64,000 nt of DNA. It comes from Eubacterium sp. An11. Its GTDB lineage: Bacteria > Bacillota > Clostridia > Lachnospirales > Lachnospiraceae. The stretch spans positions 248,001-312,000 of the forward strand of contig NZ_NFLV01000001.1 of the NCBI RefSeq assembly GCF_002161065.1, in the 5' to 3' direction. The notes beneath the pieces were generated by a model. It saw only the letters and a list, made by a program, of their open reading frames with translations. It was not told where the DNA came from and searched no databases. Below, piece after piece: positions 42,926 to 50,936 of the stretch. The position numbers and the translations under genes are program-made. Positions within the stretch are counted from its first letter, which is position 1. Each line of letters begins with the position of its first letter.

Positions 42926-44428
42926 ATGAAAAGAAAACATTACTGGCTGATTTTATTGAATCCTTTATTTCTGTTGGTTTATGCCCTGGGGCTTAGGACT
43001 TTGTCACGGTTTTTCCAGTGGGGAGGCGTGGCCCGGCGGCTTCCGCTGATCGCTCTGCTGGGCGGCGCGGGGATTTTGTGGTTTGTGATCTGGACCATCG
43101 TCTATTTCCGAAAGAAAAAGAGAAAAGTGATGAAGAACAACGTTGTCCTGTCTGTTCTGCTGGCGGCAGAAGGGATCGTTTTTGTAATCCTCACGGGAGT
43201 TTACGGCAGGCAGATCTATCACAGCGCCCAGCCCTATAACGGAAAGCTGGCCTGGGTGCTGGATGATTGGCGCAATACCAGAAAGATTGCTTTTGAACAG
43301 AGGGATTTTTTCAAATATGGTCTGGATGGGATTGTGACTGCCCTGGAGGATGGAGCAGGACTTGCGGAAGGCAGTGAGCTGTATACGGCCAATACATTTT
43401 CTGTGACGGTTTCTGCTGACGGCATGATCGAGAGGGTCGACGGTTATCTGTATTCCTTTGGAACAGAAAAAAATGGAACAGAAGAAGGGAAGCAGGAACA
43501 GAGCTGGCTGATCAGTTACGATGCGTCCGCCGGTGAGAAGATGACGGTCCGGCTAAACGGCGCGGTGAATACGGACTACCGAAAACAGGAGCAGCTTTCA
43601 CCGATGTTTGCCATGGCTGATGCTGTGCGGGAACAGGGACTGCCGGAAATCTCCGGTGGGCAAAGCGCCTGGACCATGCGTTACAGTGGTTACACAACGA
43701 AAGTCTGCGAGAGTACCTGGTACCAGCTCACAGAAACAGGAGATCTTACTTCATATTTTTGGAATAATTATGGCGAGAATAAAGACGCCTTTTTTCTGAC
43801 CATTTCTTGGGGAAATACGGAAATAGCGGCGGTTTTCTGCGGAGAAGGGATTATGCAGACCCGGCAGCAGGAAGAAGAACAGAAGGAAGCAGCAACAAAG
43901 AAAGAAGAAGCGCAGGAACAGGGACAGACGCTCCTCACAGATCAGGACGGCAGTATGACTTTCTATCTGGACGCGGATGACGCCATGAGACTGGTGGTGA
44001 CGGATGCCGCCGCCGGCAGCCGGTTCTATGAATTTTACAATGGAGATATCCATAATGCTGATCCTTTTGACGGAAATATCGGTGTGGCGGAGGGCATATA
44101 TTTTACAGATGTCCGGACCGGATTTATTCTGTTGTCTTTTGCTTCCCGGGATTCCTCGTCCATGTATTACACCAACGATGGAGGAGCAAGTTTTCAGCAG
44201 GCGGCTCTTCCGGTGGAAGAAGCGGCGGCAGATATGGAGGGCAACGAGTTCTCCTTTACCACCGACGATATGGATTATATAGAGACTCCTTGTGAAGAGG
44301 ATGGAGAACTGAAAGTACGGGTGTCCACCAGCGCGGCGGACGTGGGAACTTACGCACTGCTCTTTACCTCGGCGGATGATGGCGCCACCTGGGAGTATGC
44401 CGGGATACAGACTGTGTCCGGGGAGTAG
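42926..44428 (+). CDS. Membrane protein with extracellular Asp-box (sialidase-like) motifs
   Basis: 500 residues, family not recognised. Three membrane segments lie in the first 100 residues (about 8-24, 38-58, 71-92), then a large domain that is probably extracellular. A Glu/Gln/Lys-rich linker near 312-335 separates two parts. The C-terminal part contains two Asp-box-like motifs, TNDGGASF and SADDGATW, usual in beta-propeller proteins, but too few to call an enzyme. GGGAGG precedes the ATG. Its promoter carries a BlaI-like box, so a cell-wall stress role is possible (inferred). Confidence 0.65.
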   Translation: MKRKHYWLILLNPLFLLVYALGLRTLSRFFQWGGVARRLPLIALLGGAGILWFVIWTIVYFRKKKRKVMKNNVVLSVLLAAEGIVFVILTGVYGRQIYHSAQPYNGKLAWVLDDWRNTRKIAFEQRDFFKYGLDGIVTALEDGAGLAEGSELYTANTFSVTVSADGMIERVDGYLYSFGTEKNGTEEGKQEQSWLISYDASAGEKMTVRLNGAVNTDYRKQEQLSPMFAMADAVREQGLPEISGGQSAWTMRYSGYTTKVCESTWYQLTETGDLTSYFWNNYGENKDAFFLTISWGNTEIAAVFCGEGIMQTRQQEEEQKEAATKKEEAQEQGQTLLTDQDGSMTFYLDADDAMRLVVTDAAAGSRFYEFYNGDIHNADPFDGNIGVAEGIYFTDVRTGFILLSFASRDSSSMYYTNDGGASFQQAALPVEEAAADMEGNEFSFTTDDMDYIETPCEEDGELKVRVSTSAADVGTYALLFTSADDGATWEYAGIQTVSGE

Positions 44429-44521
44429 ACGAGGCATCCGGGCAATGTCATGCGTTAACTAAAATATTGTTTTTTTATTTATAATACGCAGCACAATAGC
44501 GGCCACCTTTCCTGAAAAGTG

Positions 44522-44570
44522 AACAGGTCAGCGGCCAGCTGCGATCAGCCTGAGCCTCTGACCTGTTTTA
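44522..44570. terminator. Terminator between convergent genes (42.9-kb gene and copA)
   Basis: AACAGGTCAG (44522-44531) pairs with CTGACCTGTT (44558-44567), followed by TTTT on the plus strand. The loop contains further pairing. Confidence 0.65.
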
Positions 44571-44604
44571 AATGTCTTACTTATCGGTTATGAATCAGTT
44601 GGAT

Positions 44605-44814
44605 TTATGCGATTTTTGTAACTTTGTAATCCTGATCCTCCACAGCTTTTTTGAGTGCGTCGTCGCTGACGTCAGCATCCAGAGTTACCACTGCTGTACC
44701 TGCTGTATGGCTGACTTCTGCACTTTCCACTCCTTTGAGAGCTTCGAGGGCTTTCTTTACAGTTGCCTCACAATGTCCACACATCATACCTTCAATACTT
44801 ATTGTTTTTGTCAT
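44605..44814 (-). CDS. copZ: Possible internally initiated copper chaperone CopZ
   Basis: Within copA and in the same frame, AAGGAGG (44829-44823), eight bases, then ATG at 44814 would start a 69-residue protein ending at the copA stop. The product is a complete HMA domain starting MTKTISIEGMMCGHC, with metal-binding Cys12 and Cys15, the normal size for CopZ. Ribosome entry here would give free chaperone beside full-length pump. E. coli makes CopA(Z) from copA by another route, frameshifting. This start is predicted, not shown. Confidence 0.5.
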   Translation of the reverse strand: MTKTISIEGMMCGHCEATVKKALEALKGVESAEVSHTAGTAVVTLDADVSDDALKKAVEDQDYKVTKIA

Positions 44815-47139
44815 AGTTTTGTCCTCCTTGTTAGTTTTCTTTGTTTTGATTTTTTTATCTTTACTGGTGTCATACATTTTGAACCAGTTAAGACGCAATG
44901 CATTACTTACCACGCAGAAGCTGGAAAGGCTCATGGCTGCGGCTCCGAACATTGGATTTAACAGCCATCCGAAGATCGGATACCATATGCCGGCAGCCAG
45001 TGGGATACCGATGACGTTATAGATGAATGCCCAGAACAGATTCTCGTGGATATTGCGCAGGGTTGCCCGGCTTAAACGGATCGCAGCTGCCACATCGGTC
45101 AGCCTGCTTTTCATCAGGACAACGTCCGCGGCATCGATGGCGATATCTGTGCCGGCTCCGATGGCGATGCCCATATCTGCTCTTGTGAGAGCCGGGGCAT
45201 CATTGATGCCATCCCCTACCATGGCGACTTTGCCTTTCTTCTTCAGAGAACGGATCACGCTTTCTTTTCCGTCAGGCAGTACCCCTGCGATCACTTCATC
45301 GACGCCGGCCTGGGCTCCGATGGCCTTTGCGGTGCGCTCGTTGTCGCCGGTGAGCATGACTACGTGGATACCCATGTTCCGAAGCTCTCTGATAGCCTCC
45401 GGACTGTCTTCTTTTATTACGTCCGCCACTGCGATGATGCCGATCAGTCTTCCGTCTTTGGCAAAGAAGAAAGGTGTCTTTCCTTCTTCTGCAAGATGGT
45501 CGGCTGTTTTCCTTATCTCTTCCGAAAGCTCAGTGTCCTGACTGATGAATTTCATATTTCCTCCCCGGACCATGGAGCCGTTTACTTTTCCGGAAAGGCC
45601 ATTGCCCGGAACCGCCTGGAATTCATCTGCATCATATTTCTGTAAGGAAGCGGTATCCTGTGCCTTCATAACGACAGCACGGGCAAGGGGATGTTCGCTT
45701 TTCTGTTCCAGCGCGTAAGCATAGCTTAAAAGTTCCTGTTCGGAAACTCCCTCTGCAGGGATCATATCTGTTACCTTTGGTTCGCCGCTGGTAATGGTTC
45801 CGGTCTTATCCAGTGCGACAATCTGTGTTCTTCCTGTTTCCTCCAGAGAGACCGCTGTTTTGAAAAGAATTCCGTTCTTTGCACCCATACCGTTGCCCAC
45901 CATGATCGCCACCGGCGTGGCAAGTCCGAGGGCGCACGGGCAGCTGATCACCAGTACAGAGATTGCTCTTGCCAATGAGAAGCCGATCGCCTCTCCGGCC
46001 AGCAGCCATACGATCAGAGTGATAACAGCGATCCCGATCACCACCGGAACGAAGATACCGGATACCTTATCCGCAATCTTTGCGATAGGAGCCTTGGTGG
46101 CAGCCGCATCGCTGACCATCTGGATGATCTGAGACAGTGTGGTGTCTTCACCGACACGGGATGCCTCGCACCGCAGATAACCGGATTGGTTTAAAGTTGC
46201 GGCGGATACAGCATCGCCTGCATTTTTATCCACCGGGATACTTTCGCCGGTCAGCGCAGATTCGTTGACGGCACTGGTTCCTTCCACCACAATCCCGTCC
46301 ACCGGAATATTTTCTCCTGGTTTTACAACAAAGATATCACCTTTGCGTACCTGATCTACGGATACGACTTCTTCTTTCCCGTCCCGGATGACGGTCGCTG
46401 TCTTTGGGGCCAGCTTCATCAGACCTTTCAGGGCGTCTGTCGTACGTCCTTTTGAGATTGCCTCCAAAAGCTTTCCTATGGTGATCAGCGTCAGGATCGT
46501 ACCGGCCGATTCAAAGTAGAACTCATGCATATAGGACATGGCACCTGCCATATCGCCGCGGGTCATGGCGGCAGACATGGCGAACAGGCCGTAGAGACTG
46601 TATCCATAGGAAGCGCCTGCACCCAGAGCTACCAGCGTATCCATGTTCGGCCCTCCGTGGATCAGGCTGGTAAAGCCGCTGATAAAGAATTTCTGGTTGA
46701 TCACCATGATGATCGTTGTCAGCAGAAGTTCCACCAGTCCAATGGCCATGTGGTTCTCAGCCAGGACGGATGGAAGAGGCCAGTTCCACATCATATGTCC
46801 CATGGAAATATACATCAGCGGGATCCAGAAACACAGGGAGGCGATCAGTCTGCGTTTCATCTTCGGGGTTTCCTTATCTTTCAGGGATTCTTCCTCTGCA
46901 GCTATGGAAACTCCTTTTCCCCCGGTCTGATTGTCATGGGCTCCTTTTTCCGAAGCTCCATATCCGGCTTTTTCGACGGCGGCGATTACAGCTTCAGGAG
47001 AAGCGGTGCCTTCCACTCCCATGGAATTCGTCAGCAGGCTGACGGAACAGGAAGTCACTCCCGGTACTTTGGAGACGGCTTTTTCGATCCGGTTGCTGCA
47101 TGCCGCACAGCTCATACCTGTTACATCATATTGTTTCAT
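44605..47139 (-). CDS. copA: Copper-translocating P1B ATPase with N- and C-terminal HMA domains
   Basis: 844 residues. Exports Cu(I) across the membrane using ATP. The N-terminal HMA domain binds copper through Cys11 and Cys14 (GMSCAAC). Eight membrane helices surround the CPC motif (SCPCALGLATP). The P domain has DKTGT, and the hinge GDGINDAPAL is intact. After the last helix, a Lys-rich linker (about 755-775) leads to a second HMA domain (GMMCGHC, Cys787 and Cys790) that looks like a fused CopZ. A strong internal ribosome binding site and ATG precede that domain. It is 35 bp after csoR in one operon. Confidence 0.95.
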   Translation of the reverse strand: MKQYDVTGMSCAACSNRIEKAVSKVPGVTSCSVSLLTNSMGVEGTASPEAVIAAVEKAGYGASEKGAHDNQTGGKGVSIAAEEESLKDKETPKMKRRLIASLCFWIPLMYISMGHMMWNWPLPSVLAENHMAIGLVELLLTTIIMVINQKFFISGFTSLIHGGPNMDTLVALGAGASYGYSLYGLFAMSAAMTRGDMAGAMSYMHEFYFESAGTILTLITIGKLLEAISKGRTTDALKGLMKLAPKTATVIRDGKEEVVSVDQVRKGDIFVVKPGENIPVDGIVVEGTSAVNESALTGESIPVDKNAGDAVSAATLNQSGYLRCEASRVGEDTTLSQIIQMVSDAAATKAPIAKIADKVSGIFVPVVIGIAVITLIVWLLAGEAIGFSLARAISVLVISCPCALGLATPVAIMVGNGMGAKNGILFKTAVSLEETGRTQIVALDKTGTITSGEPKVTDMIPAEGVSEQELLSYAYALEQKSEHPLARAVVMKAQDTASLQKYDADEFQAVPGNGLSGKVNGSMVRGGNMKFISQDTELSEEIRKTADHLAEEGKTPFFFAKDGRLIGIIAVADVIKEDSPEAIRELRNMGIHVVMLTGDNERTAKAIGAQAGVDEVIAGVLPDGKESVIRSLKKKGKVAMVGDGINDAPALTRADMGIAIGAGTDIAIDAADVVLMKSRLTDVAAAIRLSRATLRNIHENLFWAFIYNVIGIPLAAGIWYPIFGWLLNPMFGAAAMSLSSFCVVSNALRLNWFKMYDTSKDKKIKTKKTNKEDKTMTKTISIEGMMCGHCEATVKKALEALKGVESAEVSHTAGTAVVTLDADVSDDALKKAVEDQDYKVTKIA

Positions 47140-47174
47140 GATACATTCCTCCTGGTAAAATAAGTTTCAACCGA

Positions 47175-47486
47175 TTATTTCATAAGTTTCTGAAGGACTT
47201 TGACGAGTTCATCAATGGCCTCATCTTCCTTGCCCTTCTTAATATCATCTACCACACAGGAGTGAAGATGCTCCGCCAGCAGCACTTTATTGAAGCTGTT
47301 GAGAGCGGCGGAGACGGCGGAGACCTGGATCAGGATTTCCGGACAGTATACGTCGTTTTCCACCATCTTGCGAATTCCCCTGACCTGCCCTTCGATCCGG
47401 CTCAGGCGGTTCAGCATATCTTTTCGTTCTTTTTCGGAACGTTCCTTAGTCCTGTGTTTACAACTACATTCTTTTTTCTCTTCCAA
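47175..47486 (-). CDS. csoR: Copper-sensing repressor CsoR
   Basis: All-helical repressor released from DNA by Cu(I). With TTG 47486 as start it has 103 residues; AAAGGAG lies seven bases ahead. The frame is open 56 codons further upstream, but that part crosses the promoter and operators. Copper ligands are Cys48, His73 and Cys77, with the spacing of B. subtilis CsoR (45, 70, 74). RLSRIEGQVRGI is the usual start of the fold. An N-terminal extension (ECSCKHRTKERSEKERK) has two extra cysteines. It leads the csoR-copA operon. Confidence 0.93.
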   Translation of the reverse strand: MEEKKECSCKHRTKERSEKERKDMLNRLSRIEGQVRGIRKMVENDVYCPEILIQVSAVSAALNSFNKVLLAEHLHSCVVDDIKKGKEDEAIDELVKVLQKLMK

Positions 47487-47505
47487 ATCTATGCTCCTTT
47501 CATAA

Positions 47506-47566
47506 ACCCCATGGGGGTATTTTCTCTTTGCGGTTATACTATATACCCTGTGCGGGTATTTTTCAA
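47506..47566 (-). promoter_or_regulatory. csoR-copA promoter with two CsoR boxes
   Basis: On the minus strand TTGAAA (47566-47561), 17 nt, TATAGT (47543-47538). The GC-centred dyad ATACCC, 5 nt, GGGTAT (47543-47559) fills the spacer; a second, CCCCATGGGG with GTAT flank (47507-47520), lies downstream of the start. Both match the CsoR pattern TACCC...GGGTA. Confidence 0.8.
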
Positions 47567-47804
47567 CCCCCTTTTGAAAAAATTTTTTTCTGAAATTTTT
47601 TTGATGCATATTTATAATATTTTTATGCAGTGCAGGCATAATCTTACATTCCAACTAAGCATTTTACTTTTTTTTGTTCAGGGTCTACTATTATCTCAGG
47701 AAGTAAATTTCCGGTATCGAAATGGAGCGATTATTCATAGATACAGTGAGGGAAACAGAATCCTGGCGGCAAAGCCGCAGTATGAGAATGGAGGATATAA
47801 AGTT

Positions 47805-48245
47805 ATGAAAATCAATAGCAGAGAAGAATTTGAAAAACAGAATATGTTTGGTATGGGACAGCCGAACGACGCGTTCGCACAGTTTTTTATCGGGCAGTCT
47901 TTCTTAAATCCACTGACCGATCCGAAGGAGACGAACGTTTTCCTGGCAAATGTGACTTTTGAGCCGGGATGCCGCAATAACTGGCATATCCATCATGCGA
48001 AGAGCGGAGGCGGACAGCTTTTGATCTGTACCGCAGGCGAGGGATGGTATCAGGAAGAAGGCAAAGAGGCGGTGAGCCTTGTACCGGGAACAGTGATCAC
48101 GATCCCGGCGGAAGTAAAACACTGGCATGGAGCCAAGAAGGATTCCTGGTTCAGCCACATCGCTGTGGAGGTGCCGGGTGAGGAAACATCCAATGAGTGG
48201 TGTGAGCCGGTGTCCGATGAAGAGTATGCGAAACTGCCGGAATAA
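47805..48245 (+). CDS. Cupin domain protein
   Basis: 146 residues, single conserved beta-barrel. Metal-binding histidines are in WHIHHAKSGGGQ and the second motif PAEVKHWHGA. The frame is open for 181 codons upstream, but that part is antisense to csoR; GGAGG precedes ATG 47805. Eighteen bases separate it from a carboxymuconolactone decarboxylase-family gene, a common pairing in anaerobes. The substrate is unknown. No promoter with good -35 was found in 47655-47804. Confidence 0.88.
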   Translation: MKINSREEFEKQNMFGMGQPNDAFAQFFIGQSFLNPLTDPKETNVFLANVTFEPGCRNNWHIHHAKSGGGQLLICTAGEGWYQEEGKEAVSLVPGTVITIPAEVKHWHGAKKDSWFSHIAVEVPGEETSNEWCEPVSDEEYAKLPE

Positions 48246-48263
48246 AACAGGAGGTGTACTGGA

Positions 48264-48950
48264 ATGAGTTTATATGAAACAGATCCGGAATTTATGGAAC
48301 GTTTTGACCATTTTGCTCTTGATGAGGTAGTCAATGAACCGGGACAGGAGCTTGAGGATACCACCAGATATCTGGCGATTCTGGCGGCTCTGACCGGATG
48401 CCAGGGTGTGGATACTTTTAAGGAAGTGCTGCCGAAGGCCCTTGACGCCGGACTTTCTCCGGTAATGGTAAAGGAAATGGTCTATCAGGCAGTGGATTAT
48501 CTGGGTATGGGACGGGTGCTGCCGTTCCTTCGTGCAGTTAATGAGATCCTGACAGACAGAGGCGTGAAGCTGCCGCTGCCGGGACAGGCGACCACCACCA
48601 TGGAGGATCGTCTGGAAAAAGGTGTGGATGCCCAGGCGGAGATTTTCGGCGAGCAGATGCGCGAGGCATGGAAGGGCGGTCATATCAACCGCTGGCTGGC
48701 TGACAACTGTTTTGGCGACTACTATACAAGAACCGGTCTGGACTTAAAACAGAGAGAGATGATCACTTTCTGTTTCCTGGCCGCTCAGGGCGGATGTGAG
48801 CCGCAGCTGACGTCCCATGCGAAGGGAAATATGAATCTGGGCAATGACCAGGCGTTTCTGATGAAGGTGGTATCGCAGTGTCTTCCGTACATCGGATATC
48901 CGAGAAGTCTCAATGCGGTGAGCTGCATCAATAAAGCGGCGGAAATGTGA
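48264..48950 (+). CDS. Carboxymuconolactone decarboxylase family protein, two domains
   Basis: 228 residues holding two AhpD-like repeats. The first covers about residues 25-100 (LAALTGCQGVDTFKEVLPKAL) and the second about 120-215 (LKQREMITFCFLAAQGGCEPQL). AhpD enzymes use a CxxC; here each repeat keeps at most one Cys at that place (GCQG, GGCE), so peroxidase-type disulfide chemistry is doubtful. AGGAGG precedes the ATG. It is cotranscribed with the cupin gene. Function unknown. Confidence 0.85.
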   Translation: MSLYETDPEFMERFDHFALDEVVNEPGQELEDTTRYLAILAALTGCQGVDTFKEVLPKALDAGLSPVMVKEMVYQAVDYLGMGRVLPFLRAVNEILTDRGVKLPLPGQATTTMEDRLEKGVDAQAEIFGEQMREAWKGGHINRWLADNCFGDYYTRTGLDLKQREMITFCFLAAQGGCEPQLTSHAKGNMNLGNDQAFLMKVVSQCLPYIGYPRSLNAVSCINKAAEM

Positions 48951-49041
48951 CATGTTTACAGAAATTTTACGCAAAACACAAATAAATTTACATTTATTTG
49001 ATAAATTTTACATTAGGCTAACAAAATAAAGGAAAAAGGTA

Positions 49042-49083
49042 TATAATAGGGACAGCCAGTTATATTATTAACCGGGCTGTCCC
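49042..49083 (+). promoter_or_regulatory. -10 element and hairpin upstream of the potassium operon
   Basis: TATAAT (49042-49047) without a clear -35, then GGGACAGCC (49049-49057) pairing with GGCTGTCCC (49075-49083). The dyad sits on the transcription start, so it could be an operator or a 5' stabilising hairpin. I saw no c-di-AMP riboswitch pattern. Confidence 0.4.
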
Positions 49084-49146
49084 TTAATCTTTACTACATC
49101 TTAGCCAGAAAAATGTTATAGTCGTTAGCGGAGGTTACTAAAGAAG

Positions 49147-50205
49147 ATGAGCAGATGTAAGACATATATACGGGATATATTTGTTACCATATTCATTCTG
49201 GTCGTAACCTTCCTTATTAATCTGGTCCTGCAGAAAATATTTAAAACGCAGTCATTTTCTTCGGATGTTTTTATTTTGGGAGTATTTTTGATATCTCTGA
49301 AAACAGAAGGGTACCTGTGGGGAATTCTCGCCTCGCTGCTCAGCGTGCTTGCTGAGAATTTTGCCTTCACCTTCCCTTTCTTCACCTTTAATTTAATGGC
49401 GGCGGAGAGCCTGTCCTCAGCGATTGCCATGCTGATCGTCGCTGTGGCCACCAGCGCTCTTACCACCAAGATCAAGGCGCAGGAGAGGACGAAGGCGGAG
49501 AATGAAAAAGAGCGGGTCAGAGCGAATCTGCTGCGGGCGATTTCTCACGATCTTCGCACACCGCTTACTACCATTTACGGTTCCTGTTCCGCCATCATTG
49601 AGAACTATGATTCTCTGGAGAAAGAACAGCAGGTGAAGCTGCTGGGAGAGATCAGAGAGGATGCGGAGTGGCTGATCCGGATGGTGGAGAATCTGCTGTC
49701 TATCACAAAGATCGGCAGCAAGAACGTGCAGGTTATAAAGACCCCGACGGTTTTAGAGGAACTCATTGATGATACCCTGATCAAATTTCACAAACGTTAT
49801 CCGGCCCAGAAGGTGGAGGTGGAGATCCCGGAAGAATTCATCAGTATCCCCATGGATCCCCTGTTGATCGTGCAGGTTCTCATGAATCTTCTGGAGAACG
49901 CAGTCCTTCACGCGGAAGGGATGACCAGTCTTCGTTTTACGGTGAAAAAATCCGGAAAATGGGCGGTCTTTTCCATTGAGGATGACGGGTGCGGAATACC
50001 GGCGGATATTCTGGGCAAAATGTTTGACGGATATCATGACAGAGCCGGAGAACTTACGGATGGGAAGAGAAACAACATGAGTATCGGCCTTTCCGTCTGT
50101 GCGACCATCATCAGAGCACATGGTGGAAAAATCAAGGCTGAAAATCGCAGAGAAGGAGGGGCGCGTTTCAGTTTCTCATTGGAAATGGAGGAAATGGATG
50201 AATAA
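49147..50205 (+). CDS. KdpD-like sensor histidine kinase (DUF4118)
   Basis: 352 residues. Four membrane segments in the first 110 residues form the DUF4118 module of KdpD, followed directly by the kinase core: phospho-His in AISHDLRTPLTT, N box LMNLLENAVLHAEG, and DDGCGIP. The large cytosolic N-terminal KdpD and USP domains of full-length KdpD are absent. It likely senses potassium or turgor through the membrane. Its stop overlaps the response regulator start by eight bases. Downstream genes encode Ktr-type uptake, not KdpABC. Confidence 0.9.
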   Translation: MSRCKTYIRDIFVTIFILVVTFLINLVLQKIFKTQSFSSDVFILGVFLISLKTEGYLWGILASLLSVLAENFAFTFPFFTFNLMAAESLSSAIAMLIVAVATSALTTKIKAQERTKAENEKERVRANLLRAISHDLRTPLTTIYGSCSAIIENYDSLEKEQQVKLLGEIREDAEWLIRMVENLLSITKIGSKNVQVIKTPTVLEELIDDTLIKFHKRYPAQKVEVEIPEEFISIPMDPLLIVQVLMNLLENAVLHAEGMTSLRFTVKKSGKWAVFSIEDDGCGIPADILGKMFDGYHDRAGELTDGKRNNMSIGLSVCATIIRAHGGKIKAENRREGGARFSFSLEMEEMDE

Positions 50206-50905
50206 TAAATATAAACTGCTGGTAATTGAAGATGAGACCAACATCCGCAGCTTTGTCAAGACAATCCTGGAGACCAACGGATATCAGGTCCTGACCGCGG
50301 GAAGTTCAGGGCAGGGAGTCCTCGTGTATTCTTCCCATCATCCGGATCTGGTGCTGCTGGATTTAGGACTGCCGGATGAAGACGGAATGTCTTTTATCAA
50401 AAAGATACGCCAGTCGGATTCCACACCGATCATTGTACTCTCCGCCAGAACACAGGAGAGTGACAAAGTGGAGGCTCTGGATTCCGGCGCCAACGACTAT
50501 ATTACCAAACCATTTGGGACGGCCGAATTGCTGGCACGGGTACGGGCAGCTTTACGTAACAGACGCTATGAGGGACTGCAGGGAGAAGAGGATATGAGCG
50601 GTAAATACAGACTCCATGATCTGGAGATCGATTATGCCAGACGCCTCGTCCGTGTGCGGGAAAAAGAGATTAAACTGACGCAGACGGAATATAATATAGT
50701 AGCCCTGCTTTCACAGCACGCGGGAAGGGTGCTGACATATGCGGCCATCATCCAGGCCGTGTGGGGAAGCTCCGACGCGGGAAGCATCAAAAAGCTGCAG
50801 GTAAATATGGCAAATATCCGAAAAAAATTAGGCTCAAGACCGGGAAAGAATAATTATATTGTCAATGAGCTGGGCGTTGGATATCGAATGCAGGACGAAT
50901 CATGA
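50198..50905 (+). CDS. KdpE-like response regulator
   Basis: 235 residues: receiver with Asp55 as phospho-acceptor (LVLLDLGLPDEDG) and Lys in YITKPFGTAELLAR, then a winged helix (LTQTEYNIVALLS; NELGVGYRM). GGAGG at 50187-50191 selects ATG 50198 inside the end of the kinase gene. It probably regulates its own operon and the following potassium genes. Confidence 0.95.
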   Translation: MNNKYKLLVIEDETNIRSFVKTILETNGYQVLTAGSSGQGVLVYSSHHPDLVLLDLGLPDEDGMSFIKKIRQSDSTPIIVLSARTQESDKVEALDSGANDYITKPFGTAELLARVRAALRNRRYEGLQGEEDMSGKYRLHDLEIDYARRLVRVREKEIKLTQTEYNIVALLSQHAGRVLTYAAIIQAVWGSSDAGSIKKLQVNMANIRKKLGSRPGKNNYIVNELGVGYRMQDES

Positions 50906-50936
50906 CGAGACTTGAGAAAAGAAAGAGGATATTACA

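Noticed and set aside
47487-47654. Upstream extension of the CsoR frame
   Set aside because: It crosses the csoR promoter and both CsoR boxes; TTG 47486 has a proper ribosome binding site.
47262-47804. Upstream extension of the cupin frame
   Set aside because: The extension is antisense to csoR and its operators; the cupin fold and ribosome binding site begin at 47805.
48951-49146. c-di-AMP riboswitch upstream of the potassium operon
   Set aside because: Only one simple hairpin is present; the known multi-stem pseudo-symmetric pattern is not seen.
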